Notes under the pieces: model-generated
Told to the model about the DNA's origin: nothing
The model's input: only the letters and a program-made list of their open reading frames with translations
Databases searched by the model: none
Origin: Toxorhynchites rutilus septentrionalis
Taxonomy: Eukaryota > Arthropoda > Insecta > Diptera > Culicidae
DNA: 64,000 nucleotides
Assembly (NCBI RefSeq): GCF_029784135.1
Contig: NC_073745.1
Coordinates: 59,984,784 to 60,048,783 of the forward strand
Reading direction: 5' to 3'
Shown: piece after piece, positions 1-11,407 of the stretch
How the letters are laid out: every line of letters starts with the position of its first letter
How positions within the stretch are numbered: the first letter of the stretch is position 1
Program-made: the position numbers and the translations under genes

Positions 1-1896
1 GTTATCGGTGCCCGTTTGGCGAAAGGTATCATGATGTCTCACCAGCTTAAACCAACAAAACAGTTTTTCTGGACGGATGCGCGTGACGTTCTTTGCTGGT
101 TGAATTCCGATCACCGGAGATACAATCAATTCGTCGCAGTGCGGATCAGTGAAATTCTAGAGTTGACCGAGGTTAACGAATGGAATTGGATTCCGACGAA
201 ACTGAATGTTGCTGACGATGCGACGAAATGGCAGAAACTCCCGGATTTTTCTCCTGCTAGTCGTTGGTTCCGTGGTCCACAATTCTTGTGGGAGGCAAAG
301 GAAGAGTGGCCTGTTGCAGTATCGAGCTTCGATTACACCGCAGAAGAGAAGCGACCCAATGTGCTACATCATTCCGTCAAGCGTGTCCTGTTTAGGTGGG
401 AAGATTTCCCTAAATGGAAGCGGCTGCTGCGTCATGTTGCATTCGTACAGCGGTATCCATCGAATCTGCGCAAGAAATTATCGAAGGAGCCCATCGTCAC
501 CGGCCCATTGACACAAGAAGAGCTTCGAAAAGCAGAGTTGTTAATTCTCAAACTGGTTCAGAATGCTGAATTCGTTGCAGAGATAGCTGCATTACAGAAA
601 CCGAAGCTCGCACCATGGAAGAACGCATTGCCCAAGAGTAGCTCGCTGTATGGGCTCAGTCCGTTTCTGGATGAAGAGGGGCTGCTGCGAATGAAAGGAC
701 GTATAGATGCTTGTGAAGACGTCGATGATTGTACGAAGCGCCCGATACTGTTGCCGAAGTGTCATCCCGTTACCGACCTCATTATATCCAGTGTTCATCA
801 GCATTTCTGTCACATGAATCACCAGACTACACTCAACCAGATTCGGCGTAGATTTTACGTGCCTCAGCTACGGTCGGCCTACAAACGCGTACGAGCACGG
901 TGTCAGCACTGCAAGAATCGCCAGGCGAAGCCAGTTGCTCCAGAAATGTCAGCTCTGCCACCCGCACGCCTGAAGGCTTTCTGTCGTCCATTTTCCTACG
1001 TTGGCATCGACTACTTCGGTCCAATACATGTAGTTGTTGGCCGGAGGACCGAGAAACGATGGGGAGTGCTGATCACATGCCTAACGGTGCGAGCGATACA
1101 TCTTGAAGTTGCTCACAGCCTCACAACCGACTCATGCATTCTCGCCATCAGAAACTTCATCGCCAGGAGAGGTACCCCTCTGGAGATAGTAAGCGATCGC
1201 GGTACGAACTTCATCGGAGCAAGTCGAGAATTGAAAGAAGCGTTACAAAAAATGGACCACGAAAAGCTGATAGAGCACTTCGTCACCACTGATACGAAAT
1301 GGTCTTTCAACCCTCCTGCATCTCCACATTTCGGAGGAGCCTGGGAACGCCTTGTTCAATCCGTGAAGAAAACCCTGAAGCAACTCCAAGTCACACGCAC
1401 ACCCACCGATGAACTATTGAAGAACATGCTCTCAGAGATCGAACTAATCATCAACTCACGACCTCTAACGGAATTGCCATTAGATGACGAGCTTTCCCAA
1501 GCTCTCACTCCGAATCATTTTCTGATCGGGTCATCAGATGGTTCAAAGCCCCCGTTCACGTTTGACGACAGCAGTTACGCTCTGAAACACACCTGGAAAT
1601 CCTCCCAAGTCTACGCAAACCGGTTTTGGCGTCGCTGGGTAGCTGAATACCTACCAACTCTCACTCGGAGGACGAAATGGTTTAGCCACGTCAAGCCAAT
1701 CGCAGAAGGGGACATCGTCGTCATCGTTGATGAGACTCTGCCGAGGAACTGCTGGCCGAAAGGTCGAGTTGTCCACGCAATTCGGTCCAAGGATGGACAG
1801 GTTCGTCGTGCTCTGGTACAGACCTCGACTGGAGTGCTAGAGAGGCCAGTCGTGAAGATCGCTGTGTTGGACGTAGGTGCAAGCGTAAGTACATAG
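1..1896 (+). CDS. BEL/Pao retrotransposon Pol, C-terminal part (RNase H end, integrase, DUF5641-like)
   Basis: This frame is open from the left edge, so the 5' part of gag-pol lies outside the window; it ends with TAG at 1894-1896. Counting from the TTG at 16, residues 1-75 look like the end of a BEL RNase H region. A zinc-binding H2C2 module follows (His261/His266, Cys296/Cys299). The integrase core comes next, with Asp332 (IDYFGP), Asp394 (SDRGTNF) and Glu444 (GGAWERL), a complete D,D,E triad. Residues about 530-622 match the DUF5641-type tail of Pao integrases. The protein would insert element cDNA into chromosomes. I see no stop or frameshift in this part, so the copy may be fairly young. 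The 3' LTR follows after 30 bases. Confidence 0.93.
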   Translation, partial: VIGARLAKGIMMSHQLKPTKQFFWTDARDVLCWLNSDHRRYNQFVAVRISEILELTEVNEWNWIPTKLNVADDATKWQKLPDFSPASRWFRGPQFLWEAKEEWPVAVSSFDYTAEEKRPNVLHHSVKRVLFRWEDFPKWKRLLRHVAFVQRYPSNLRKKLSKEPIVTGPLTQEELRKAELLILKLVQNAEFVAEIAALQKPKLAPWKNALPKSSSLYGLSPFLDEEGLLRMKGRIDACEDVDDCTKRPILLPKCHPVTDLIISSVHQHFCHMNHQTTLNQIRRRFYVPQLRSAYKRVRARCQHCKNRQAKPVAPEMSALPPARLKAFCRPFSYVGIDYFGPIHVVVGRRTEKRWGVLITCLTVRAIHLEVAHSLTTDSCILAIRNFIARRGTPLEIVSDRGTNFIGASRELKEALQKMDHEKLIEHFVTTDTKWSFNPPASPHFGGAWERLVQSVKKTLKQLQVTRTPTDELLKNMLSEIELIINSRPLTELPLDDELSQALTPNHFLIGSSDGSKPPFTFDDSSYALKHTWKSSQVYANRFWRRWVAEYLPTLTRRTKWFSHVKPIAEGDIVVIVDETLPRNCWPKGRVVHAIRSKDGQVRRALVQTSTGVLERPVVKIAVLDVGASVST

Positions 1897-1917
1897 GATC
1901 AATGGCCCTGATGCACT

Positions 1918-1926
1918 GGGGGAGAG
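1918..1926 (+). promoter_or_regulatory. Polypurine tract of the BEL/Pao element
   Basis: An all-purine run (gggggagag) lies directly before the first TG of the 3' LTR. In LTR retrotransposons this position primes plus-strand DNA synthesis. The identification rests on its composition and exact adjacency to the LTR. Confidence 0.75.
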
Positions 1927-2536
1927 TGTCGCAACGTGCGGTTGCGACGCACCTGCTCCCAAACACCTTGAGAGAAATAAAACGTTCCCACTTTCGGCGC
2001 GCTACTGTGTTTCACCGAGAATCAAAAGAAAACACAACAATGATTCAATGATTCAAAAACAAATAGTCAGAAGTGAAAGAAAGTCCTAAATTGATTGTTA
2101 CAAAAGCGTTAAGCGTGATTATTCTTAATTGTATATCCTATATTATTGTAAGTAAGCTAGTAAATCGATTGTGCTATGTCTAATGCTAAAACTAAATTTA
2201 CAGCTGCAAATCGAGAGAACGAAGATTCTTAAAAATAACCCCACCTCCAACGAACTAAACAAACGAGACACTAAACGTAAGTTCTCTAAATCTAAATCTA
2301 GCTGCAACACAGAAAAACTTATGATAGTGTAAAAAACCTTAAAATTAATATGTACAATTTAAAACTACTTCTATTCCTAAAACTACTATGTACAATAGAA
2401 CCATTTTAATGTATTGATTTATACCTACGGTAGGGATTTTTTAACGTCGTCGTCATCGCCATCGCCATTGTATTGCGTATTGAAATAAACGTTTAAAAAA
2501 CCGGAAAATTGTTTCTCTTCCGTTGCGGTTGCAACA
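1927..2536 (+). repeat. 3' LTR of the BEL/Pao element
   Basis: The stretch starts TGTCGCAAC and ends GTTGCAACA, inverted ends with one mismatch, directly after a polypurine tract and the pol stop. It is about 610 bp. A hairpin (GTCGCAAC, loop, GTTGCGAC) occupies 1929-1949 at its very start, and an AATAAA lies at about 2481. The 5' LTR lies outside the window, so boundaries cannot be confirmed by comparing the pair, and no target duplication can be read. Confidence 0.75.
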
Positions 2537-4200
2537 AGTGTTTTCAGATCCAAAGTATGCTCATAAGCATACTTGATAATAACGAAGTAAATACTTGATG
2601 AATGCTGTTTTATTCATACGAAATCAGCTAAACATCCATTTTCGAAAAGTAAATACTTTGTTGTTTCTTTTATTCATACCAAACGTAGTAAAAACTTAAT
2701 CTCACTGATCGACTGTTCGAATGAAGTAAAGTAAAGGTGAATTTTGTTTTTATTCATACGGTCTAGTGTTTGAAACAGCAGAGATAGTGTCCTTTGTAAA
2801 TAATTCCGAGGATTTCAACGTACCACAGATAGCCCCTCCTGCTTGACGTTGCCATCCGGTAAGTTTCATCTTCGCCAGAAAATCACGCACGGTTTTAGCT
2901 GAAGCCAATCAAACCAGATGAACTACAATGTGAATAAGACTCAGTGCTTTTAAATACAGCGATTTCTTGGCTGTTCTGAATCATATGATGACGCTTTTTT
3001 TGTTCTTTAACAAAAGTTTTAGCGATAATTAGCTGACTCGGTTGAAAGTTAACCGTGAAATCGTGGTGGATGAGTGACATCACTCGCCGTACTATGGGAA
3101 AACTCTAGGTGATTGAAAACCTGGATACACCATTCCAGTCTTATTTACATCGGCGTTCATTTGGTTTGTATTGTTTTGGTTGAAATCGTGGGGAGACTTT
3201 TCCGAAGCCCTCAATCTTTTTGTTTTTCATAGACAATTTCTAAACATTCCTTTGATTTTTAGCTTTTTGCTATTCGTCGACACAGGATGCATCGAACAAG
3301 GGTACAACATACAGTTTGACGAATCATGTATCTGTATATGATGAATAATCGTTTCAAAGCAGATGATGTGTGGGACTGATTGCAGTGTGGTAAAAAAGAA
3401 ATATTTAGAGAAATTCTTAGCAAGCACCAGATAATTAATCTGTACAATGATCTTCCCAAAATTCATGTTTCTGTTCTTGTTACAGTTTCATCTACCTGCA
3501 ATGCAGTATGTAGCAACTGTCTAATAAACCGAAAACCGCCCAACCCTCAGTACAAAGTGTTTCGTTGGTTCGTCGTATAAACTGTATGAAGATGTTGCGA
3601 TGAGTCAATCGTAAATTGTATTTTTAGATTTCAATGTTTATAATGAACAATGAAACAATGGGCTCAAAGCCACATGATAATCGTTTATAAATTTCCAGAG
3701 ATTTGAGAGATCTGAAAAAAACAACACATTTATATTGGTTTCGGGTATCTGAACACAATCAAATTCCTACCGAATTCTGGAAACTCTTCTCCCAAATTTT
3801 TGAAGAAAATTTTTTGAGATTCGAAATTGTCAATCATGTTATATACTCCAGCCCATCGAGTCTGACTCCAGACTGGTGAATTTAGCGGAGTGAAATTCGG
3901 AATACGTTTTGTGTTTTATGTTTCTGTAGCGTTTGGAGATCTCAGTAATTTTTGACACAGCTATAAAGTGATGATGAGACTGGAGTGCGTCGTTTGTGGA
4001 GCGTAAAAACAAGCTTCGTAATTGGAGTTTATCCCTCATCTTCATCGATGGAACTATCGATATCGTGAATTTGACCATCCACCGCTACGCTGTACGTGTT
4101 ATCTGAAGTGATCTTGTCGTTGATCGGTAGATTTTGAGATCGAAAGTTTTAGTCTGGACCATCCATTATATCGTCGGTTTATTGTAACACGTCTCAACGC
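2537..4200. other. A+T-rich stretch without a recognised gene
   Basis: I recognise no protein family, RNA gene or inverted-repeat element here. The short open frames (for example 2895-3083 and 3839-4078 on the minus strand) lack codon structure or motifs. At 2550-2760 the phrase TTTATTCATAC occurs three times (near 2609, 2669 and 2750), each preceded by a GAAGTAAA- or AAAGTAAA-like motif, suggesting a decayed short tandem repeat. The 5' end of LINE A probably lies in the last few hundred bases but I could not fix it. Confidence 0.5.
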
Positions 4201-4269
4201 TATAAAACGATTGTTTTCGCTCTCAACACCTATACACGGATAACTTGCACTCTGTCGTTTCTTATCGTA

Positions 4270-5562
4270 ATGTCAAGTTTAGCGAGAACCCCCCCCCCCC
4301 CCCTAGGTCTGGGCTTATCAAAACAACCCAAAACAACCGTATCCAAACGATCACGAGTGGATGATGAAGTGAGTGGAAGTGCTCTGTCGTTGGATTCTGC
4401 TGTGCAACTTCTTATGAATCAGTTCACCGAAATCAAAGGCATGTTTAATGTGCTGCGTAATGACTTGCATAACAAAATTGATTCCGTGAAGTGCGAGATG
4501 AACAGTAGGCTGGATGCTGTATCACAGGAAATTCATACGCTCAGGACGGAGTATGCTTCGAAATTCAATGACAACGATGTGGCTCTGAACGTGTTGAATG
4601 AGCGGGTTGACAGGATCTCTTCGGCTGTCGACAATCTTGAGAACCGTAATGAGTTGATGATCAGCGGAATTCCGTTTATGAATGGTGAAGATTTGGGCGC
4701 GTACTTCAGGGCGATTTGCAGCCAATTAGGCTTCGGCGATTCCGAAACTCCACTGGTCGACACAAGGCGTATGAAATCTGGAACACTAAAGGATGGCGAT
4801 GAAAGTTTGGTCGTGGTGCAGTTTGGCTTGAAGAATGTCCGAGATCGGTTCTACAGTGCCTACTTACGTGATCGGAATCTAATATTGAACCACATCGGAA
4901 TAAATTCAACGCGCAGAGTTTATGTTAACGAAAATTTGACGTCTTCAGCGCGCAAAGTTAAAGCAGCAGCGCTGCGTAAGAAGAAAGAGGGCAAGTTTTT
5001 TTTTATCTCATTTATTTATTTATTAGGCTCATTAGCAGTTTAGCCGTAACAGAGCCGGGTTTTAATCGTGTACATGTACATATGTTTATGTTTCTATAAA
5101 TTATAAATTACACAGTCGTTAGTAGTAGCCATTTAGGCGTTAAGCTTTCTGTTCCATTACATTATGGTAAATTACACAGTAGTAGCCATTTAGGCGTAAG
5201 GGTATTCTTTCTGTTCATCCATTGTTCAGCAGACCGGACAGCGGAGACAGTTGATATTGATCATTGTTGAGTTATTTATAGAACAGCAGCCCGATGTTTC
5301 TTGCAGAGCAGAGCAGTTACATGGATGAATCGATCTTATTTCGACCGTGGATCGATTTCCATCGCTGATGATAACAACAACACACATAATAACAACACAA
5401 AGATGGTCAATTGAGGGCCCTGAGTTTGAACTCACGATCGATCTAGGAGAGGGCAAGTTGTCATCGGTATTTACCAAACTAGGAACTGTCTACGTGAAAA
5501 CAACAACTGGAGGGCCGATCGTTGCAGTCCACACCGAACATCTACTGAATGATCTCACATAG
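4270..5562 (+). pseudogene. LINE A ORF1 (coiled-coil, RNA-binding-like), split by a SINE
   Basis: The ATG at 4270 opens a frame of 257 residues before it runs into the inserted SINE. A proline-rich start is encoded by a C homopolymer at about 4291-4304. Residues about 35-120 have heptad-like hydrophobic spacing (coiled coil). Residues about 125-235 (ENRNELMISGIP onward) resemble the RRM-like and C-terminal domains of LINE ORF1 RNA-binding proteins. The SINE at 4998-5447 interrupts the frame. After the second copy of the target site the reading resumes (EGKLSSVFTKLG...) and ends at TAG 5560-5562. In the family, such proteins bind element RNA and chaperone reverse transcription. Confidence 0.85.
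4998..5447 (-). mobile_element. tRNA-derived SINE, 5'-truncated, inserted in LINE A ORF1
   Basis: Flanking 12-bp direct repeats (agagggcaagtt at 4986-4997 and 5448-5459) mark the target duplication. The element lies on the minus strand: its T-rich tail is at 4998-5005 and its head at the right end. The head contains a B-box-like GTTCAAACTC (in reverse at about 5423-5432) but no A box, so it is 5'-truncated. A fuller copy of the same family lies at 39487-39983, where A and B boxes are both present and the bodies match over several hundred bases. Confidence 0.88.
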
Positions 5563-5758
5563 TTCCGTAAATATTAATATTTATAAAACTCCATTTTTTT
5601 TTTTTGAAGATTGTTTGTCCTATGTTTGATTGTGATTGTAATTTTTATAAAAATAGTACACGCCGTGATTGAAATTATAATATAATGATAAGGATCAATA
5701 GTTGTCATCTCTCTCTGTCGAAACAGCTCTCCAAAAATTGCTTTCCTTTTTTTATTTG

Positions 5759-8538
5759 ATGGCTTCCTTGGCCAGTAACACCTCGATGAACATCCCAGGT
5801 GCAGTTTTGAACGCAGCGCTGATTTCAGGAAAGTTGAATGTTTGTCACGGAAATGCTCAAAGTCTCTGTGCAAGGAGGTTCAGCAAGTTGAATGAAGTAA
5901 AGGTGGTCTTGAAAGATTCTAAAGTTAGTCTGGCGTGTTTGACTGAATCGTGGTTGACATCTAAAACTAGTAGTCGAGCTATTGCTATTCCCGGGTACAC
6001 CGCGTTTCGCAATGATCGAGTTTATAGACGTGGAGGAGGCATAGTCACATATATCAAGGAAGGTTTGCACTGCTCAAAGGTGTTTAGTACCGAACTGTCA
6101 TCAGCGTCCGATGATCTAACTGAGTGCCTGGCTGTTGAACTTCGATTAGGTAGTGAACGAGTCTTGTTCATGTGTGTTTACAATCCTCCAGAAAATGATT
6201 GCTCAAACTTTTTGTACGAGAAGCTTACAAATTTCGCTGTTCGATACGAAAGCATATTCCTCATAGGAGACTTCAACACCGACATATCTCGACCGAGCAG
6301 AAAACGATCCCAGTTTCAAACTATGCTTGATGGCTTGTCACTCACGTCTATTGGAGTGGAACCTACATTTTTCTATCGGGATGGTTGCTCTCAGCTGGAC
6401 TTACTTGTTACTAGCGACCGTGAAAAAGTGTTATGCTTCAACCAAGTCAGTTTCCCTGGACTTTCTCAGCATGATTTGATTTTTGGCACATTGGATTTCG
6501 ACGTTACATCTGAGGAGATACTTCACACATATCGGGACTACGTTAACTTCAACGCACAAGCTGTTGCTAGTGCAATCAACTCTATTCCTTGGCATCAGTT
6601 TTACACTTTTGGTCATCCCAATGAGCTTGCGGAGTTTTTCAATAGTCATATGACAAATATCCACAACGAATATTTCCCACTTCGTACGGTGGAGAGGAGA
6701 AGAGCATCGAACGCATGGTTTAATTTCGACGTACGCAGGTCTATAATAGAAAGGGACTGGCGTAGAGCTCCTTCAGAATGCAAGAATCAGACATGGCAAC
6801 AGTACAAGAGGCTAAGAAATCGAACTAACACGTTGATATCGAGTGCTAAAGAGGAGTATATGAGTCGTTTTCTGGACAGTCGTATTCCTCCCAAAGTCCT
6901 ATGGAAACGTATAAAAAATTTAGGCGTTGGTAAAGAGAAGACGTCTGCTGGTTATGGTTTTGATCCAGATGAAGTGAATCGAATGTTTGTGTCAAACTTT
7001 GTTCAAATGGATAATGTCTGGAGAACTGGACACACGCAGTTGTATTCATCGATCTGTTTCTCATTCCGACCTTTAGAGTATTGGGAAGTTGTAAATGCCA
7101 TTTACGATGTAAAATCTAATGCAGTTGGGTTGGATGGTTTGACGATCAAATTCATTCAAACAGTTTTACCATTAGTTGCTGATGAAATCACATATATGTT
7201 CATTTTCTTGATAAGGAAAAGTGTTTTTCCTCGATGCTGGAAACATGCAAAAATACTGCCAATTCGAAAACAGCCACATCTGAATGCGCTTACCAACCTG
7301 AGGCCGATTAGTGTTCTCTGTTCATTATCAAAAGTTTTCGAAAAACTCATCGAGAAGCAAATGTCACACTACATAACAGAAAACAACTTGCTATCGGAGT
7401 ATCAAGCTGGTTTCCGGAAGGGCCATAGTATGGATCTATTTTGCTGCTTCTTGATTTCTCAAAAGCGTTTGATACAATTCCACACCACAGATTGTGCAGT
7501 AAGCTGGAAACGCAGTTCAACTTCTCTTCTGGCGCAGCAAGACTTATTTGCTCGTACCTTGCTGAGAGGAAGCAAACTGTTTTCTGCGGTGACCGACGCT
7601 CCAGTAGTGCTGATGCAACTTCAGGTGTACCTCAAGGTTCCGTGCTAGGACCACTGTTATTTTGTTGCTACATCAACGACCTCCCGAACGTTCTCCAACA
7701 CTGTTCCATACAACTATACGCAGATGATGTTCAGCTTTACATTAGCCGCTTAGGCCCGAGTACCCGTGAGATGATTAGAATGATAAATGAAGACCTTGGA
7801 AGAATATCGCAGTGGACCCAGCGTAATGGATTATATGTCAACCATGCTAAATGTAAGGTTCTGTTGATCAGGACAAGATCACGAAGCATATCACAGCTCA
7901 GTTTGTTGCCGAATATAATTATGGATGGACAAGTGATTCAGTGGACCGAAAAAGCAAGCAACCTCGGCTTCGTATTCCAGAATGATCTTCAATGGGATGG
8001 ACTCATACGCCAGCAATGCGGTAAAATTTACAGTAGTTTGCGAACGTTGTACAGCAGTGCATCATGTGCTCCCATCACAACGCGCCTGAAACTTTTTAAG
8101 AGCCTGATTCTTCCGCATTTTTTGTTTGGTGATGTGTTTCATGTAAATCCGAGTGTAGGATCGTTGGATAGGCTGCGCGTTGCACTAAACTGTTGTGTAC
8201 GATTCGTTTATGGTTTAAACCGTTACTCTAGAGTGAGTCATTTGCAACAAAATCTTGTGGGTTGCCCGTTTGAACGATTGTATGCATATCGCTCTTGCAT
8301 GTTCATCAGGAAGATTTTGACAAACTGTACGCCAATTACTCTGCATCAGAGACTGATTCCGTTCCGAGGTCGTCGTGTGCAAAACATGGTTATCCCTGCA
8401 AACAATACATCTGTTTATGCTAACTCTTTGTTCATCAGAGGGGTTGTAAACTGGAATATGTTACCATCCGAGTTAAAGCGTTCAACATCGGAAGCAATTT
8501 TTAGGAGAGACTGTTTACGCTACTGGAATAGTTTATGA
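5759..8538 (+). pseudogene. LINE A ORF2: endonuclease and reverse transcriptase, broken near 7430
   Basis: The frame is open from 5702; the first good ATG is at 5759 (MASLASNTSMN). The endonuclease shows GNAQSL, TESWL, GDFNTD and SQHD motifs in order. The RT begins near 7085 (DVKSNAVGLDGLT) and runs through LRPISVLCSLSKVFEKLIEKQM and QAGFRKGHS. There the frame fails: the expected stretch between GHS and LLLLDFSKAFDT is missing and reading continues in another frame from about 7441. That second frame carries SGVPQGSVLGPLLF and the catalytic YADDVQLY and ends at 8538. No RNase H follows. The break deletes roughly 20 or more codons of the RT fingers by comparison with family layout, so this copy cannot make active ORF2 protein. 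Confidence 0.9.
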
Positions 8539-8641
8539 AGTTTAGTTAGATTAAATTTTATTGTATAAGTCTTGTTCATGTTTCATCACAGTATTGCCAT
8601 CGGAAGTAGTGATTTAAAAAGGTGTTCTTTATACTACTGGA

Positions 8642-8679
8642 CAATAAATAAATAAATAAATAAATAAAATAAATAAATT
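8642..8679 (+). repeat. (AAAT)n tail of LINE A
   Basis: A run of AATA/AAAT units lies about 100 bases after the ORF2 stop and closes the LINE. Several LINE groups end in such simple repeats instead of a pure poly(A). Confidence 0.85.
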
Positions 8680-9729
8680 TCTTTTACTTAATCAATTTGT
8701 TCACAACATCGAATATTGCGAGTTGCAGTGTATGAGTTTTTTCACTCCGATTCTATGACCTTCGAAGAGATCTTAGTCAATGACCAACGAATGACTAAAT
8801 TAGCGAGCAAAATTGACAGTAACGAAAATGACTTTCAAAACACTTTTTTGTCAGAGCAAAACGACATAAGAATGAACTTACAAACAACCGTAATGAATGA
8901 CATAAGCATACAAAGGTCAGTACCAGTCTGGCGAAAGAATCATTTGTTTTCGAAATGTCAAATGTAAGGCTATCAAAAGTCGCTGTGAAATATAAAGGTA
9001 TGCAACTGATTGAAATATTTCCATTTTTGAGGGTCGGCTTATACTGTCGAAATATAGCAGCACTGGCTACAGATTTTGATGAAAAAGCTTCATGCATGTT
9101 TTGTGACGTGTGTCAATAGCATTCATTCACTAAGATACAAAATAATATTCTACTGGATCAAGAAATAACCGACCCTGCTTTTTATTCTTTGATAATCGTC
9201 CGTTAAAACACTTCATAGCTAGATCAAATATCGGTAGCAAGCATGTAGCAATCTCCTTCTTGAAGTATATGCAAATTTGGTTGACCTCTTGAAGTATATG
9301 CAATTGGTGTATCGATTTCACTTGCGGTGAAAAGCAAATAATACAACAATAAACAAGTTCGTTACAATCCAATAAGTCACAATCAGACGCATCTCTTACC
9401 TGTATAAAAAATGCAAAAGGGTTCACGCAGATAGCAGATCTTGAGATTGAACTCTTGCGAAAACTGGAAAGTTTGTTACTCACCGAAAAGGGGTTCGATT
9501 CTCGGGATGGCCATCTTCCTGACTATGAGAAGGGACTCATCGGTGTGGGTAAACCCTTTCCTGTACTCATTATCGGACACACACAAAAAAACGGCGCGAA
9601 ATGAGAGCAAGCGAGCGTTTAAAATTCATTACAATTTGCGTACCCAAACCGCCCGGGACAGGGATGACGTGACGTGAAAATTAAAGATTTATGGGAACCA
9701 GATCAGTTCGAATGGTGGCTTTCGCGCCG

Positions 9730-9750
9730 CAGCAGCAGCAGCAGCAGCAG
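9730..9750 (+). repeat. (CAG)7 microsatellite
   Basis: Seven perfect CAG units followed by CAA. No reading frame around it looks like a gene. Confidence 0.95.
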
Positions 9751-10140
9751 CAAGAGAATCTAAAAAGGGTTAACATCAATTGAGATAACAATGATCAAAA
9801 CGGAAACGCGTTCGCCCTGTTCGACTGGCGGAATCGTCTTGCTGTTGTTATTTTAATTTACTGCAATCGATACTTTTTTTCACTGTTGAGAAACTGATAG
9901 CGGGAAGAAATTATGAATCGCGGAGCGTTAGGAGTTTGCAGAGATCGAAAGGAAAAAAAGACAAGTGAAGTAGATTTGTAATAAGAAAAGTATGATTGAA
10001 TCGTATGGAATTTAAGTGGTTACATCCGTTCCGGACGATTTTGTATTGAAGGCGTGTCTCAAATATCTATAGGAAATGAACCCTTGTTGCCAATATCGCC
10101 TTAGGCGCTTCCAGGAAGGTTTTTTTGCATGAGAATTATC

Positions 10141-10357
10141 TTAACACTCCTATACTCGCGCATGGGTCTGTCCGACCGAGAAATCAATAATTCGTTCATT
10201 TCTCAAAAAATATCAACACACGACTTTGCGATTCTCTCTAGCTTCGTTATTCGTCGTTCGTCATCGTTTAGCGTATCGCATGTATGGGTACAAAGGGGAT
10301 GTGTGCCACTTTTTCAACACTTTCGGTCTCACACACCGACGCGAGTATAGGAGTAAC
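10141..10357. mobile_element. Small MITE with TTAA-type ends
   Basis: Perfect 15-bp inverted repeats (actcctatactcgcg at 10146-10160 and its complement at 10340-10354) bound about 215 bp. The left side begins TTAAC; the right side reads GTAACTT, a degenerate counterpart. A related right end (cgcgagtacaggagggttaa) recurs at 11388-11407. TTAA next to CCC/GGG-type ends suggests piggyBac-like mobilisation (inference). It encodes nothing. Confidence 0.7.
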
Positions 10358-11339
10358 TTTTTTGGACAAGTGCCTTTTTACATATTCTAGAATCTTCTAT
10401 TGAATGAAATGTATGAATTAATGTTAATGGCGTGGAATATTTATTGAATATAATGGATAAGATTATTAGCGGACTATTCTTATTTGATTTCAGTCCCTTT
10501 TGTAACAGAATTGAACGGATCCATATATTAACTATTCGTCGATATATTCGTCGTTAGATTCATACGTTCAAAAGCAAAATATAAATGTTTAACTTTCGTA
10601 TAGTTATTCGCTAAATATAATGGTCATATACACACTAGTGAAAGAATTTCACTTGTGGAAGAATTGTAAACAGTAAACTATAAACTAATCGGTAGCTTAT
10701 GGTAATTTTTAACAGTTAGTTTCGGATATATTTTTTTATAATAGATAATATCGACATAAAAACAAGAAAAAGAAAAGGAAGTTACTAGAAATCCTTTTAT
10801 ATCATCTTTTTATGCCCCATCTAAAAAAGGCATTCATTCTTAGTTTACCAAGAAAACAGAGACAAAGAATATTAGAAATATTTATATTCAAGAACCTTTA
10901 TCGTATGGTAATTATCTAGAAGGTCGTTATACATTCTTCTCTTCGATAAAAGACCCGAAAAACACGCAACAACTGCATGAAATGTGAAAAATATGTTTGT
11001 TTCGAGCATGCACTTATGCTATGTTCTGATTCTTACTCCAATGAAACCACAATTAATTAATACTTTTTTATGTTATTTTATAGCTCTTTATACTTCCATG
11101 AATTATATTCAGCTGCATACTTTTAATTAATAACACTGAAAAATTCGAATTTGGTTATTTGTGTTGGAGTATCAAAAATTACTCTATTTTGAGGAGGCTG
11201 AATTAGATGGCTTTCAAAACATAATAAAGACGAAGAAAACATTATTTTAGGAGTATTTTATTCAATCATGCCCTATTCTTCAAATAAATGCCAATAAAGC
11301 CTGAAATATACACAATGGCAACATTACAGAGAAGTTCAA

Positions 11340-11407
11340 TTTTCGGTCTGTGACACCGTGCGCGAGTATACGTGTTATGATTTTGCACGCGAGTACAGGA
11401 GGGTTAA
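11340..11407. repeat. Fragment of the same TTAA-type MITE family
   Basis: The stretch repeats TTTCGGTCTGTGACACCG and CGCGAGTA-type ends seen at 10320-10354 and closes with GGGTTAA. It lacks a matching left end, so it is a partial or rearranged copy. Confidence 0.55.

Larger units (their letters stand above)
4200..8680 (+). mobile_element. LINE A: non-LTR retrotransposon with ORF1, ORF2 and an (AAAT)n tail
   Basis: The element has a coiled-coil ORF1, an apurinic-type endonuclease plus reverse transcriptase ORF2, and a short 3' UTR ending in AATAAATAAA repeats, which is LINE architecture. There is no RNase H domain after the RT, and the RT box is YADDVQLY, which fits a CR1/Jockey-group LINE better than the I or LOA clades. 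The exact clade is inference. The copy is dead: ORF1 is split by a SINE and ORF2 has an internal deletion with a frame change. The left boundary is approximate and I found no target duplication. Confidence 0.85.

Noticed and set aside
9130..9483. 117-residue minus-strand frame
   Set aside because: No motif recognised; high A+T DNA produces frames of this length by chance. It might be a transposase relic but I cannot support that.
9485..9520. B-box-like word suggesting a SINE or tRNA
   Set aside because: No A box at a suitable distance and no target duplication or tail.
10129..10350. 73-residue frame
   Set aside because: It coincides with a small MITE with inverted ends.
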